Positions 22,705 to 31,077 of a stretch of 44,433 nucleotides of DNA are shown piece by piece. The stretch's first letter is position 1. Each line of letters starts with the position of its first letter. The notes under the pieces are model-generated. The model searched no databases, had not been told where the DNA came from, and saw only the letters and a program-made list of their open reading frames with translations. This DNA comes from Candidatus Parvarchaeota archaeon (GTDB taxonomy: Archaea; Nanobdellota; Nanobdellia; Parvarchaeales; Parvarchaeaceae), in contig DAHXLI010000012.1 in the NCBI GenBank assembly GCA_027366075.1, positions 1 through 44,433 on the forward strand. The letters run 5' to 3'. The position numbers and the translations under genes were made by a program.

Positions 22705-23080
22705 AAGTCTTTAGTTTATCCGTCCTCCAACTGTCTGATGTATTTAGTTCCTTGACCATCAATGCCGAAGGCCGCAACTTAAACGGGACTTTGTTCCCCT
22801 TCTTAGTCGTTCTCTTGACGCTGTCTATAGTGACTTTTGATTGTTTTGTGTATACCTTGTCTACTTTTCCTTCCGTTCCCTTGAATTTTCCCCGCATTAT
22901 TAGCACGCTGTCGCCTTTCCTGACGGGCACGTTTCTAGTCTTGTAAATGTTTCTGAGGTCTTTTGACAAGTGTGCAGACAACATCGGTCTCTTAAGATGC
23001 AACGGGGCGTTCATCCTGTATTTTCTCTGTTTTTTCGGGATCCCGCTGCTGATCCAATGTCTACTAAAATCCTTGTTCAT
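22688..23080 (-). CDS. rpl24: ribosomal protein uL24
   Basis: 130 residues, large-subunit assembly initiator. The N-terminal archaeal extension (KKQRKYRMNAPLHLKRPMLS) is followed by a KOW domain (VRKGDSVLIMRGKFKGTEGK) and TIDSVKRTTKKGNKVPFKLR. Its ATG overlaps the uL14 stop by 4 bases; its 3' end overlaps eS4 by 17 bases. Confidence 0.95.
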   Translation of the reverse strand: MNKDFSRHWISSGIPKKQRKYRMNAPLHLKRPMLSAHLSKDLRNIYKTRNVPVRKGDSVLIMRGKFKGTEGKVDKVYTKQSKVTIDSVKRTTKKGNKVPFKLRPSALMVKELNTSDSWRTDKLKTYGKTR

Positions 23081-23508
23081 ACGATACTAGACGATATTTT
23101 GGTTATATGCGGAAACCTAAAAGATATCTCTTTAGGTATTGGCCCCCTCAATATCGTTCCCTGTGGCTCATATTTATCTATGTCTTTTACTATGGCGCAA
23201 GCATTATCCTCGAAAGAAAGTCTTACGCCATCAAGCCTCCTAAACGCTTTCTTCTGTCTTACTATGACCGCTGGAAACGTCTTGTGTATCGTATCTGGCG
23301 AACCTCTTTTTACTACGACCCAGACGGTATCCCCTACGCCACACTTCGGTTGCCGGTCTTTTACGCCGTGATAGCCGCGTACTTGTACCACCTTAGCTAT
23401 CTTTGCGCCCGAATTGTCAGCGACGTTTATCCAGCTGCCTACGTTTATCGACTTGCTGATCTTTGCTCTAAGCGGTTTTAAACCTCCTCCCTTTCTTCCT
23501 GTTCCCAT
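23077..23508 (-). CDS. rpl14: ribosomal protein uL14
   Basis: 143 residues, highly conserved large-subunit protein at the subunit interface. Blocks: GSWINVADNSGAKIAKVVQV, GDTVWVVVKRGSPDTIHKTF, PAVIVRQKKAFRRLDGVRLS and FEDNACAIV followed by GTILRGPIPKE. It overlaps uL24 by 4 bases and starts 1 base after uS17. Confidence 0.97.
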   Translation of the reverse strand: MGTGRKGGGLKPLRAKISKSINVGSWINVADNSGAKIAKVVQVRGYHGVKDRQPKCGVGDTVWVVVKRGSPDTIHKTFPAVIVRQKKAFRRLDGVRLSFEDNACAIVKDIDKYEPQGTILRGPIPKEISFRFPHITKISSSIV

Positions 23509-23509
23509 G

Positions 23510-23827
23510 TTATGCCTTTTCCTTTCTGACTACCACGAACTTTTTCCATCGACTTATCGGTCTAGTTTCGTATATGATAACGTGGTCTCCTAATTTTGCG
23601 TTGATGCATTCTGGATTGTGAGCCAAAACTTTCGTCCTTTCCTTTAAGAACCTGTCGTATTTTTTAAGTCGCCTGTATCTAGTCCAACTTACTGCAACGG
23701 TTTTATGCGCCTTTGCCGACGTGACTATGCCTTCGAATTTCCTGCCGTGCACTCTCAAAGAGCCGTGATACGGACAGTTATCATCCTTACATTCCGTATC
23801 TGGAGCGACTAAATCGTTATATTGCAT
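23510..23827 (-). CDS. rps17: ribosomal protein uS17
   Basis: 105 residues. The archaeal N-terminus carries CKDDNCPYHGSLRVHGRKFE, followed by the OB fold EGIVTSAKAHKTVAVSW and the C-terminal GDHVIIYETRPISRWKKFVV signature. Small-subunit primary 16S rRNA-binding protein. Its start overlaps the Rpp29 stop by 11 bases. Confidence 0.96.
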   Translation of the reverse strand: MQYNDLVAPDTECKDDNCPYHGSLRVHGRKFEGIVTSAKAHKTVAVSWTRYRRLKKYDRFLKERTKVLAHNPECINAKLGDHVIIYETRPISRWKKFVVVRKEKA

Positions 23828-24074
23828 ATTCCCAAGGCCTCAAATTTATCTCTTCTCCCCTGATTTTGATTTCTTTTTCGTTTGCATAGACAACAAATCT
23901 GTTTTTGTCCTTTATAATCCTTTTTAGTCCCTTATCTGTGTCGATCACTAAAGTATTCTTAGTCTCATCTACGACGCGCCCTTTGACATCGGTATCCTTG
24001 ATAGATACGTCTTTGCCGATTAACATTAGGTATCTAAGAAAACCATCGTTTAAAAACGTTTTTATGCTATTCAA
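23817..24074 (-). CDS. rnp1: ribonuclease P protein component 1 (Rpp29/Pop4)
   Basis: 85 residues. A Sm-like barrel subunit of archaeal RNase P, which matures tRNA 5' ends. The core is LMLIGKDVSIKDTDVKGRVV, then DETKNTLVIDTDKGLKRIIK and a final NLRPWEYAI. The start is probably TTG 24072-24074, because the family helix preceding the LIG strand (FLRYLMLIG) lies upstream of the first internal ATG. The position before uS17 is conserved in archaea, but here uL23 is the immediate upstream gene instead of uL29/aIF1. Confidence 0.9.
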   Translation of the reverse strand: MNSIKTFLNDGFLRYLMLIGKDVSIKDTDVKGRVVDETKNTLVIDTDKGLKRIIKDKNRFVVYANEKEIKIRGEEINLRPWEYAI

Positions 24075-24095
24075 GAATATAATAAAATTAAAAAC

Positions 24096-24359
24096 TTAAA
24101 CCATGCCTAGTTTTGTCGCCAAGTCCATAGCGCTGGTTTCCTGTTTTAGCTTGACTATAGCCACTCTCTCTCCGCTCATCTTGTTTATTACGTTTATCTT
24201 GTCGATTTTTGCGCCGAAAAGCGTTTCCAGTTCTTTTCTTATGCCTATCTTATTGGAAGTCTTGGAGACCACGAACGAAAGCTTGTTCTGCTCCTGCATA
24301 AGCCTTGTTGCTTTTTCTCCGCTCTGGATGCTTATTATATTTTTTATGCTTTCTTCCAT
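24096..24359 (-). CDS. rpl23: ribosomal protein uL23
   Basis: 87 residues from ATG 24357-24359, two bases after the uL4 stop. It lies near the polypeptide exit tunnel and helps dock SRP. Blocks: IISIQSGEKATRLMQEQNKL, SFVVSKTSNKIGIRKELETL and FGAKIDKINVINKM, then AIVKLKQETSAMDLATKLG. The usual PxxTEKA reads IQSGEKA. An upstream non-ATG start in uL4 is possible but unneeded. uL2 normally follows; here Rpp29 follows after 21 bases. Confidence 0.94.
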   Translation of the reverse strand: MEESIKNIISIQSGEKATRLMQEQNKLSFVVSKTSNKIGIRKELETLFGAKIDKINVINKMSGERVAIVKLKQETSAMDLATKLGMV

Positions 24360-24361
24360 GT

Positions 24362-25147
24362 TCAGCTCAAGGACGAGAGTGCGCCTTTCGTCCATATCAT
24401 AAGTCTGCCCGCGTTGCCAGCGTGTGTTACATCGTATATACTGAGGGAATTTGGCTTTCTTACCGTGACGTTTAGGTTTGCCATCGCTCTGGCGACTTTT
24501 GAATCATCCGTAGTGACCAAGACCGGCCCCATTTTTCTCTTGTATTTTCTGCCCCGAAGCTTGCCTTTACCGGCTCTTATCTTTCTCTCGGCTATTCTCT
24601 CCACCTCCGCGGATAACCCAAGTTCATCGAGCGCCTTGACGGCTTCCTTCGTTTTTGAAAGCGCATTTATCTTATCGTCTACGATGACTGGCAAAGAAGC
24701 GATTTCCGCCACCGAGTGGAACCTGGACACCATCTCTTTGTTAGCCGAACCCGCTATTCCCATTCGTATCGCCAGCCGTTTTTCCTTTTTATTTAATTTT
24801 TTGACCATGACGCGTTCTGCTTTCGGGGGGTGCGCTTCTCTGCCACCGACCGTGTGGGGTGCTACTGCACCGACAAAATAAAAGCTGGTTCCTCTATGTA
24901 ATAGAGTCTTTCTCGGGCTTCTATTCATAGTGTGACCATAAGTCGTCTTATACGATCGCCTTCTCTTTGTAAGTTCTGCCGATTTTCTTTTTCCCGCCAA
25001 TGGGTCGGTATATTTCAGTTGAAATCTTTCAGATTCTTCGGACAGATAAGCCCTTTTAAGAAACTCCTTGTTTATTTCCTGCTGGAATACTTCCGGCAAC
25101 TGGCTTCCGTCTGCCTGCCTTGCGACCGATTGTGCTGTTTTTGCCAT
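24362..25147 (-). CDS. rpl4: ribosomal protein uL4
   Basis: 261 residues, archaeal/eukaryotic type, lining the exit tunnel. Blocks: YTDPLAGKRKSAELTKRRRS, the loop HRGTSFYFVGAVAPHTVGGR with EAHPPKAE, KKEKRLAIRMGIAGSANKEM, and RGRKYKRKMGPVLVTTDD. The N-terminal residues (about 1-20) replace the usual short leader. It is 3 bases downstream of uL3. Confidence 0.96.
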   Translation of the reverse strand: MAKTAQSVARQADGSQLPEVFQQEINKEFLKRAYLSEESERFQLKYTDPLAGKRKSAELTKRRRSYKTTYGHTMNRSPRKTLLHRGTSFYFVGAVAPHTVGGREAHPPKAERVMVKKLNKKEKRLAIRMGIAGSANKEMVSRFHSVAEIASLPVIVDDKINALSKTKEAVKALDELGLSAEVERIAERKIRAGKGKLRGRKYKRKMGPVLVTTDDSKVARAMANLNVTVRKPNSLSIYDVTHAGNAGRLMIWTKGALSSLS

Positions 25148-25150
25148 AAT

Positions 25151-26104
25151 TTAGTATTTGATGAAATTCACTTTTACGGGTTCTGCGCTCTTTATCGGCC
25201 TTAGCGCCTTTCTCATTATTATCAACTTGCCTATGCTACCAGGTACCGAACCCTTAAGCACCAGCGCGGTCTTTGTCACGTTTCCGTATCTCTTATAACC
25301 GCTCTTTATATTTATCTCAGCCGGTTCCTTTACTATCTTTAAAACGAATTTGTTGTATTCCACCCGTGAATTAAATCCGAGCCTGCCGTGCGGTGGCACT
25401 GTGAATTGTACCTTAGCCATAGATTCGGCCCCAAGATTGCCGGCTTTTCTTCTGGATTTGCTTGCGTGCACAGGATATATCTTGACCCCAAATCTTTTTA
25501 CCGAACCGGTAAATCCCTGGCCTTTGGTAATAGAACTTACATCTAAGAAAGACCCGTCTTTTATTACCGCGCCGACTTCCAAGTCCTTCCCTAACAGGTC
25601 TTTTACGGTCTGATATTTTTCTTCTAACTTGCCGCCTACGCCAATTTCAAAAACCTCAGGGGTTTTCTTTATGTTAGCGAGCCAAGGTTGTGTCGAGACC
25701 AAGAGCCTTAAATCATCCGCCTTTCCTTTGATGTCGTCTGGATTTGCGTTGTTCTCTTTAAAATTCAGTCGTCTTAATATGTTTTTGTTAAGGCCTTGCG
25801 CCCAGCTTTCTCCGACCGTGTTCTTGTTTTTGTAAAAACGTAGCGCACAAACAACCAACGGCGGGCATTCCAAGATAGTCGCATTCGTCATTACCTCCGT
25901 CTTGAAAGTAGGAGAGTTCTTGTCATTGTCCAAATAAGTCAAGGTGGTCATACCGACCTTATAGCCCGCAAATCCGCTTATTTCCTTCGACGACAGATGG
26001 CCAAAGTTATTGAAATTGTGGTATGGCCTGTCGCTTCTAGTTATAGGATAGAACTGAAGACTGCCTCGCCTAGGCGTACTCTTCTTTGTTATCTGATGTG
26101 CCAT
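25151..26104 (-). CDS. rpl3: ribosomal protein uL3
   Basis: 317 residues, first gene of the superoperon. It binds near the peptidyl transferase centre. The archaeal N-terminus has RRGSLQFYPITRSDRPYHNF, then GFAGYKVGMTTLTYLDNDKN. The central finger reads SITKGQGFTGSVKRFGVKIY, with KSRRKAGNLGAESMAKVQFT and VPPHGRLGFNSRVEYNKFV. The C-terminus includes SGYKRYGNVTKTALVLKGSV and PGSIGKLIIMR. Confidence 0.97.
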   Translation of the reverse strand: MAHQITKKSTPRRGSLQFYPITRSDRPYHNFNNFGHLSSKEISGFAGYKVGMTTLTYLDNDKNSPTFKTEVMTNATILECPPLVVCALRFYKNKNTVGESWAQGLNKNILRRLNFKENNANPDDIKGKADDLRLLVSTQPWLANIKKTPEVFEIGVGGKLEEKYQTVKDLLGKDLEVGAVIKDGSFLDVSSITKGQGFTGSVKRFGVKIYPVHASKSRRKAGNLGAESMAKVQFTVPPHGRLGFNSRVEYNKFVLKIVKEPAEINIKSGYKRYGNVTKTALVLKGSVPGSIGKLIIMRKALRPIKSAEPVKVNFIKY

Positions 26105-26130
26105 ATTTTGTATTTTTTATAAGTGTGGTT

Positions 26131-26142
26131 TTAATTATATAA
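26131..26142 (-). promoter_or_regulatory. TATA-like box of the ribosomal superoperon
   Basis: Minus-strand TTATATAATTAA is centred about 33 bases before the uL3 ATG, so a leader of about 7 bases is expected. No other strong box or regulatory repeat is seen in the 54-base gap to pyruvate kinase. Confidence 0.5.
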
Positions 26143-26158
26143 CTTATCATTAATTCAC

Positions 26159-27520
26159 TTAAATACGTTTATTTTTTAAAGACGGCCGGAGGTTTAATAT
26201 GTCGATTTTTGCTATCGACTTCTTGTCCGTTGAAGTATCCGATACCAGTATCGCCTTTTCAAGCGCATAATCGTTTTTTATGCGCTTCAGGGCAGTACTC
26301 AGGGCATTCGCACGGATCGGGACTATGTCGCGGCCAAAATTTAGAAGATCGTTTATATTCTCGCGTTTTGCGACCACGAATATGTTAAAATCTAGGTGAT
26401 ATCTTGATAATCTAAATGCATTTTTTATATCTTTTGTGTCTAGGATTATAGTTTTTATACCGGTCTTTCCCGAAAGGCTGGCTATCCCCCCCATCAAAGC
26501 GTCTCCCTCGCCTTTTATCTTGTATTCCGCCGTGCCTAGTTTTCTATAGTTAAATCCTATCAATTTTCTAAGCGTATCGACGGTCTTTACCGGATACGCC
26601 CCTATCGCCGTCTCTTCCGATAGCATCACGGCATCCGTGCCTTCCGTAACGGCGGTAAAAACATCGTCTGCTTCGGCTCTCGTAGGCATCCTTCCCTGCG
26701 TCATAGACTCTAGCATCTGCGTCGCTGTTATGACTGGTTTGCTCAACTCGTTCGCTTTTCTTATCAGCTTCCTTTGGATGAACGGGACTTGGGCTATATC
26801 GAGATTCAGACCGAGATCCCCCCTAGCGATCATTATTACGTCCGAAGCTGTTGCTATCTCGTCAAAATTTTGGAGCGCTTCTTTCCTTTCGATCTTTGCT
26901 ATAAGTACGCTATCCTTGCCAGTCATTTTTCTGGTCTTGAGGACGTCTTCCTTTTTTGACACGAACGACAGAGCGAAGGTGTCTATTCCGTGGCTTAATC
27001 CGAATTTTATAGCTTCCACGTCTTTATGTGTCGGATAAGTTTTTTCATAAACTAGCCCGGGCGAGTTTATGCTCTGTTCGCTTAGCAATATACCGTCGTT
27101 AAGTGCGCGGACGATCACTAGATCCCTTGTCCTTTTTATAGGCCTTACTTCAATCTTACCGTCTGAAAGCAATACGTTTTTTCCCAATGAGATGCTTCTC
27201 GCTATGTCTTTCGTCGTAGGTATCTCTCCACCCGGCCCGAGCGTATATTTTACTCCTTGTTTTATTTCTAACTGCGCGTTTTTAAGAAGACCTGTCCGAA
27301 TCTTCGGGCCAGGCAGGTCCACAAAGATAGAGACGTTTTTCCTTAGTTTTTTCTTAAGCTTGTTTATTATTTTGATTATTTTACTAAAATATTCCGGATC
27401 TCCATGTGAAAAGTTTAGCCTGAATACATTAACGCCGTTTAATATTAGTCTTTTGATAGTAATCTCCTTGTCAGAAGCCGGCCCGAGCGTCGCGATTATT
27501 TTTACCTTTCCTTTTTCCAT
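26159..27520 (-). CDS. pyk: pyruvate kinase
   Basis: 453 residues. It converts phosphoenolpyruvate and ADP to pyruvate and ATP, the last ATP-forming step of lower glycolysis. Motifs: KIIATLGPAS and NVFRLNFSHG at the N-terminus, VDLPGPKIRTG, the B domain (about 70-165), SFVSKKEDVL, the active-site IAKIERKEALQNFDEI with the catalytic lysine, IMIARGDLGL, ITATQMLESM and PTRAEADDVFTAVTEGTDAV, then a C-terminal domain of about 110 residues. Pyruvate formed could feed acetyl-CoA and the ADP-forming synthetase at 35933. It is on the same strand as the LamG gene, 29 bases downstream, with AT-rich sequence between. Confidence 0.96.
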   Translation of the reverse strand: MEKGKVKIIATLGPASDKEITIKRLILNGVNVFRLNFSHGDPEYFSKIIKIINKLKKKLRKNVSIFVDLPGPKIRTGLLKNAQLEIKQGVKYTLGPGGEIPTTKDIARSISLGKNVLLSDGKIEVRPIKRTRDLVIVRALNDGILLSEQSINSPGLVYEKTYPTHKDVEAIKFGLSHGIDTFALSFVSKKEDVLKTRKMTGKDSVLIAKIERKEALQNFDEIATASDVIMIARGDLGLNLDIAQVPFIQRKLIRKANELSKPVITATQMLESMTQGRMPTRAEADDVFTAVTEGTDAVMLSEETAIGAYPVKTVDTLRKLIGFNYRKLGTAEYKIKGEGDALMGGIASLSGKTGIKTIILDTKDIKNAFRLSRYHLDFNIFVVAKRENINDLLNFGRDIVPIRANALSTALKRIKNDYALEKAILVSDTSTDKKSIAKIDILNLRPSLKNKRI

Positions 27521-27549
27521 TGATATTATACAATTAATTTTCTGATTTA

Positions 27550-29832
27550 TTAAGTTAGGCCGCCGATAGCAACCAGCGGCATCACGCCGTCCGGAGGATA
27601 TGCCCTGACTCTAAACCATTGTATATCCATCGCGTCACTTGAACTGCAGCAGTAAACGCCTGCGGAGATATAAACGGTCGATGGCAATGCCAAGTCTGCA
27701 GACGCCGAATGCGGTGCATAATTCGTATAATATTGTTGAGCGGAAGAACTAATCCAGATTTGCCCGTCAATCCCAGGTACGACGGTCTGGAGGTTTATGT
27801 TCTGCGTGCTTGACATCCCACCAGAAAGACTGCCCTCCCCTATGCTGCCGCTCCATTCATTGAAGTCGTAGCCAGACGAAAACGCCGCATTTCCAGTCTG
27901 TTGTGCTATACCGCCGGAGAGGGCCCCTCCACTTTGCGACGTCACATCTGCTTCTGATATCACCGGCGGGGCATACCCAGAATTAGAAATTATGCCGGCG
28001 GCATTTCCAGAGCCGGTGTTAATGCTTAACCCATTGCTGACTGAAACTGTCGCGCCGGGCTCCGTATAAGTAAAAAAGGCGGATGGGATCACGCTGCCCG
28101 CAAAGTTCCAATAGCCGGTGAAGACGTTCGCACCGTCATCATATTCACCATAGGTGGGAGAAAGCTGCGGGGCTTCTCCGGTGTTCTGCGCATTCAAAAG
28201 ATTATATGGTGGTAGATAAAGATCCATGTATATAGATAGCTCAGAGTTGGCAGGTATTCCATTCCCCAATTTCAACCAATATGTTGTGTCCGTACTCGCT
28301 GAGCCTGCGCCGGTGAACTCGACGTTCGTAGCCGCGCCGTTATTCCCGTTGCCGCTGTAATCGTTTGCGTTCCCAGCAAGCGGCCACCAGCCTACATCAC
28401 CCGCAGCACGTAATGGCGCGCCACCAAGTCCTTCGGCGTATAACTGCGCTATTTGTGTCGAACTAAGTGCTGCTGAATAAACTTGCACGTCGGCTATCGA
28501 GCCATTAAAAAACTGAGTCGACCCTGAGAATAGATTACCGCCGATTTCAAATCCTGTGACTGACGCATTTATTTTTGAAGGCATGGCCCCGTTTATCGCT
28601 GGTCCACCATTAACGTAAACTGCATAGTTTTTGCCGCCGGTAAGGACCAAAGCAATAAAATTCCATGAATTTGCCGTGGATGCTCCACTGCTCAAATGAA
28701 CATCGTCCCCGCATCCAGAGATCGTCGGCTTAAGATCGGATTGTACCGATAGGCCGTAGAGGGTACCGCTGCAGGGAGCGCCGCCCTTTAAAGTCTCGAA
28801 TATCGTGTTATAACCGGCATTGTTTTGTACCGCACTTGGTTTTATCCATGCGACTACCGTCACTGTAGTGCCGGTACCGGTCGGCAAACCATTTGTTTTA
28901 AAACTATTAATGACTGAAGTAAGACCATTGAAAGAAGCTATATTGCCGCTTTCAAGCCATGAAGGGATTATAGTGCCGTTTAAATAAGAAAATTGTATAT
29001 CCTGAAGGTTTGAAGCTTCATATTTAGAGTACGCCGAAGAGTTTATTGTAATCATCTGCTGGAATGGCGATGGGGTGGCAGTAAGCTCTGAATTTAGTAA
29101 GGTTATCTTGAGCTGTTGCGCCGGGATAAAGCATTCCGAGCTAGCTACGTCCAAAGACGGCACGCTGACTATTATTTTAACTTCTGGGTAAGTTTTTGTT
29201 AAGTTTATTGTGCCGTAAAAAGTTCCGCTGGTCGCACTTTCGTTTTCAGAAGCTATCTGAACGCCTCCAATCGTATAAACCGTTATATTGAAGTTTATAT
29301 CGTCAACCGCCGCTCCGCTTTGCGATAAAAAGGACAGATTATACAATAAAATTTTCGTATTTGAAGAATTGAAAGCGTAAGAAGCATTTATAAAGGAGAC
29401 TGGGAGATCGAAACTAAGAAGTGTGGTCTGCTTGCCGCCTATCTCTACCAACTTTGCCTGACCTGAGAACCGCCCCGGGTTTATCGGCAGTTCGCCGACT
29501 ATGGGAAGACTAAGCGTCGACGCGTCTTCGGCCCCGCCTGATACCAAAATCAGATAACTGTTGCAGAGATACGAACTCAAAATGTTTAGGCCTGGAGAAT
29601 CAAAAGCGAACGTCGCCGACGAGCCAGTCTGTTGTGAACTTAAGTAGCTGACCGCTCCGCTGATGCTGTTGACTACCAGAGCCAAGTTCTGTCCGTTCTC
29701 AGTTGCGCTATAAGCGGATGAATAATAAAACGTATACGCTAAAAAGGCGGAAAGTATCAACAGCCCGATTCCCATGATTATGAGATATTCCAAAGAAACC
29801 TGTCCTTTCGATTTGGAATTGAGTGCTTTCAT
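27550..29832 (-). CDS. secreted surface protein with class III signal peptide, LamG and DUF2341-like domains
   Basis: 760 residues. The N-terminus KGQVSLEYLIIMGIGLLILS is a class III (type IV prepilin-like) signal of the Q-x-S-x-E type, cleaved ahead of the hydrophobic helix (about 11-35). Residues 36-250 are beta-rich. A LamG/concanavalin-like fold spans about 300-510 (VTVVAWIKPS, SWNFIALVL, FNGSIADVQVYSAALSSTQ). It is flanked by two halves resembling DUF2341: FQQMITINSSAYSKYEASNL...IPSWLES (257-295) and YWLKLGNGIPANSELSIYM...GEAPQLSPTYGEYDDGANVF (518-571). A C-terminal beta domain ends in WFRVRAYPPDGVMP. There is no C-terminal anchor. Probably a pilus-like or cell-surface adhesin or glycan-binding protein; the ligand is unknown. 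Confidence 0.85.
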   Translation of the reverse strand: MKALNSKSKGQVSLEYLIIMGIGLLILSAFLAYTFYYSSAYSATENGQNLALVVNSISGAVSYLSSQQTGSSATFAFDSPGLNILSSYLCNSYLILVSGGAEDASTLSLPIVGELPINPGRFSGQAKLVEIGGKQTTLLSFDLPVSFINASYAFNSSNTKILLYNLSFLSQSGAAVDDINFNITVYTIGGVQIASENESATSGTFYGTINLTKTYPEVKIIVSVPSLDVASSECFIPAQQLKITLLNSELTATPSPFQQMITINSSAYSKYEASNLQDIQFSYLNGTIIPSWLESGNIASFNGLTSVINSFKTNGLPTGTGTTVTVVAWIKPSAVQNNAGYNTIFETLKGGAPCSGTLYGLSVQSDLKPTISGCGDDVHLSSGASTANSWNFIALVLTGGKNYAVYVNGGPAINGAMPSKINASVTGFEIGGNLFSGSTQFFNGSIADVQVYSAALSSTQIAQLYAEGLGGAPLRAAGDVGWWPLAGNANDYSGNGNNGAATNVEFTGAGSASTDTTYWLKLGNGIPANSELSIYMDLYLPPYNLLNAQNTGEAPQLSPTYGEYDDGANVFTGYWNFAGSVIPSAFFTYTEPGATVSVSNGLSINTGSGNAAGIISNSGYAPPVISEADVTSQSGGALSGGIAQQTGNAAFSSGYDFNEWSGSIGEGSLSGGMSSTQNINLQTVVPGIDGQIWISSSAQQYYTNYAPHSASADLALPSTVYISAGVYCCSSSDAMDIQWFRVRAYPPDGVMPLVAIGGLT

Positions 29833-29841
29833 GTAATTACT

Positions 29842-30432
29842 TTAAAGCGCCTTGTCGATGAGCTTATTTATATTCAAACTTACGGCGCCTATGTCTTTAT
29901 CTCCGTCCACCTTCTTCAGGTGAAACTCTTTTGAGATATGTAGATATGCCTGCCTTACTTGGTTAAGCTTTTCTTTTTCTTCAAACAATTCCAGGCTCTC
30001 CTCCTGGTCAGATATTCTCACCAGAGAAACGCTTGGTTTTACGTCTATGAATATCCCTATGTCTGGAAGTCTAAAGCTCAGGTTTATGTATCTAAGCCAC
30101 TTGTAATTTACCTTAGAAGCATAGCCATATGCCAGAGTAGAAAACAAGTATCTGTCGCACACGACCATCTTCCCCCTCGAAAGAGCCGGCTCTATTTCTT
30201 TTTCTAAGTGGTGGGCGCGATCTGCGCAAAAAAGTAGTTGAAGAGCTCGGGATGAGGTGGAAAATTCTCCCCTTAATGCGGCCTTCGACAAGCCGCCGAT
30301 TATGCCGTTGGTCGGCTCTTTCGTAAGCAATACGGGAAAGCCACGTTCCTTAAGATGATGTGCTAAAAGCGCCGCTTGCGTCGACAGGCCCGCTCCGTCT
30401 AGCCCTTCTAATACTATGAACTTTCCTTTCAT
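29842..30432 (-). CDS. tmk: thymidylate kinase paralogue 1, P-loop lysine replaced
   Basis: 196 residues, thymidylate kinase fold (dTMP + ATP to dTDP). The Walker A segment reads EGLDGAGLSTQ: Leu16 stands where the catalytic lysine is expected. Other motifs look normal: TKEPT, the substrate-binding LLFCADRAHHLEKEIEPAL with the DR pair, and CDRYLFSTLAYG. The LID (about 145-165) has LVRISDQEESLELFEEKEKL. It overlaps the upstream paralogue by 4 bases (30429-30432). It may be active with a different phosphate-binding side chain, or act as a regulatory partner; unresolved. Confidence 0.88.
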   Translation of the reverse strand: MKGKFIVLEGLDGAGLSTQAALLAHHLKERGFPVLLTKEPTNGIIGGLSKAALRGEFSTSSRALQLLFCADRAHHLEKEIEPALSRGKMVVCDRYLFSTLAYGYASKVNYKWLRYINLSFRLPDIGIFIDVKPSVSLVRISDQEESLELFEEKEKLNQVRQAYLHISKEFHLKKVDGDKDIGAVSLNINKLIDKAL

Positions 30433-31061
30433 ATTTTTTTGCCTTCTAGTTTTGCAAGCTCAGATAGTATCTGATTGGCTACAACGTGTTGGTCATTGGA
30501 GCCGTCTATCCTTACCCAATTTTTGGAAAAAAAACTTTCACTTATTAATCTTTCGTAAATTCCCTTGACATCTTGGAGCAGCGTCTTGTCTTTTTCGAAC
30601 TTGTCTACGTCGCCGATAAGACTTTTCTGTTTCTGTTTCCTCTGCATGGAAATTTCCACTGGCACGTCTACATAAAACACGGCGAATGGTTCGTTTAGCT
30701 CCATAAGTTTTATAAAGGATTTCGCGCGGCTATAATCAAAGCCGTTGGAGCATTGATAAGACAAAGTTGAAAATAGATATCTGTCCATTATCACGAAGTT
30801 TCCGGCTGCCAGAGCCGTCTCGACTTTCTCCTTGTCCTTCAGCATATCCACCAGATAGACGAAAAATTGTTCTTCTACATCCAAGTTTATCCTAAAGTGG
30901 AGAAAATCGTCTATTATTTTCCCGTAAATGTACGAGTAGTCGGGATAGGAAAGCGCTAAGACTTTAAAGCCGCGGCTCTCGAGGTGCTCCTTTAAGATTT
31001 TGACTTGGGTGGCTTTTCCCGAGCCGTCCGTCCCTTCAAGAACAAGAAGTTTCCCTGACAT
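30429..31061 (-). CDS. tmk: thymidylate kinase paralogue 2, canonical P-loop
   Basis: 210 residues, thymidylate kinase fold. Walker A is canonical (EGTDGSGKATQ, Lys16). It has SYPDYSYIYGKIIDDFLHFR, then EEQFFVYLVDMLKDKEKVET where the DR pair of standard enzymes is DM, followed by MDRYLFSTLSYQ and a LID with RKQKQKSLIGDVDKFEKD. It shares the DRYLFST block with the next gene, pointing to homology but only modest similarity elsewhere. It is coupled to the paralogue downstream (4-base overlap) and lies 16 bases after DP1, suggesting a replication-supply operon. Confidence 0.9.
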   Translation of the reverse strand: MSGKLLVLEGTDGSGKATQVKILKEHLESRGFKVLALSYPDYSYIYGKIIDDFLHFRINLDVEEQFFVYLVDMLKDKEKVETALAAGNFVIMDRYLFSTLSYQCSNGFDYSRAKSFIKLMELNEPFAVFYVDVPVEISMQRKQKQKSLIGDVDKFEKDKTLLQDVKGIYERLISESFFSKNWVRIDGSNDQHVVANQILSELAKLEGKKI

Positions 31062-31077
31062 AAAATAAGAAATACCC

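Noticed and set aside
26105..26158. Search for an autoregulatory leader (ribosomal protein binding site) before uL3
   Set aside because: Only a TATA-like box and AT-rich sequence; the leader would be under 10 bases, leaving no room for a structured element.
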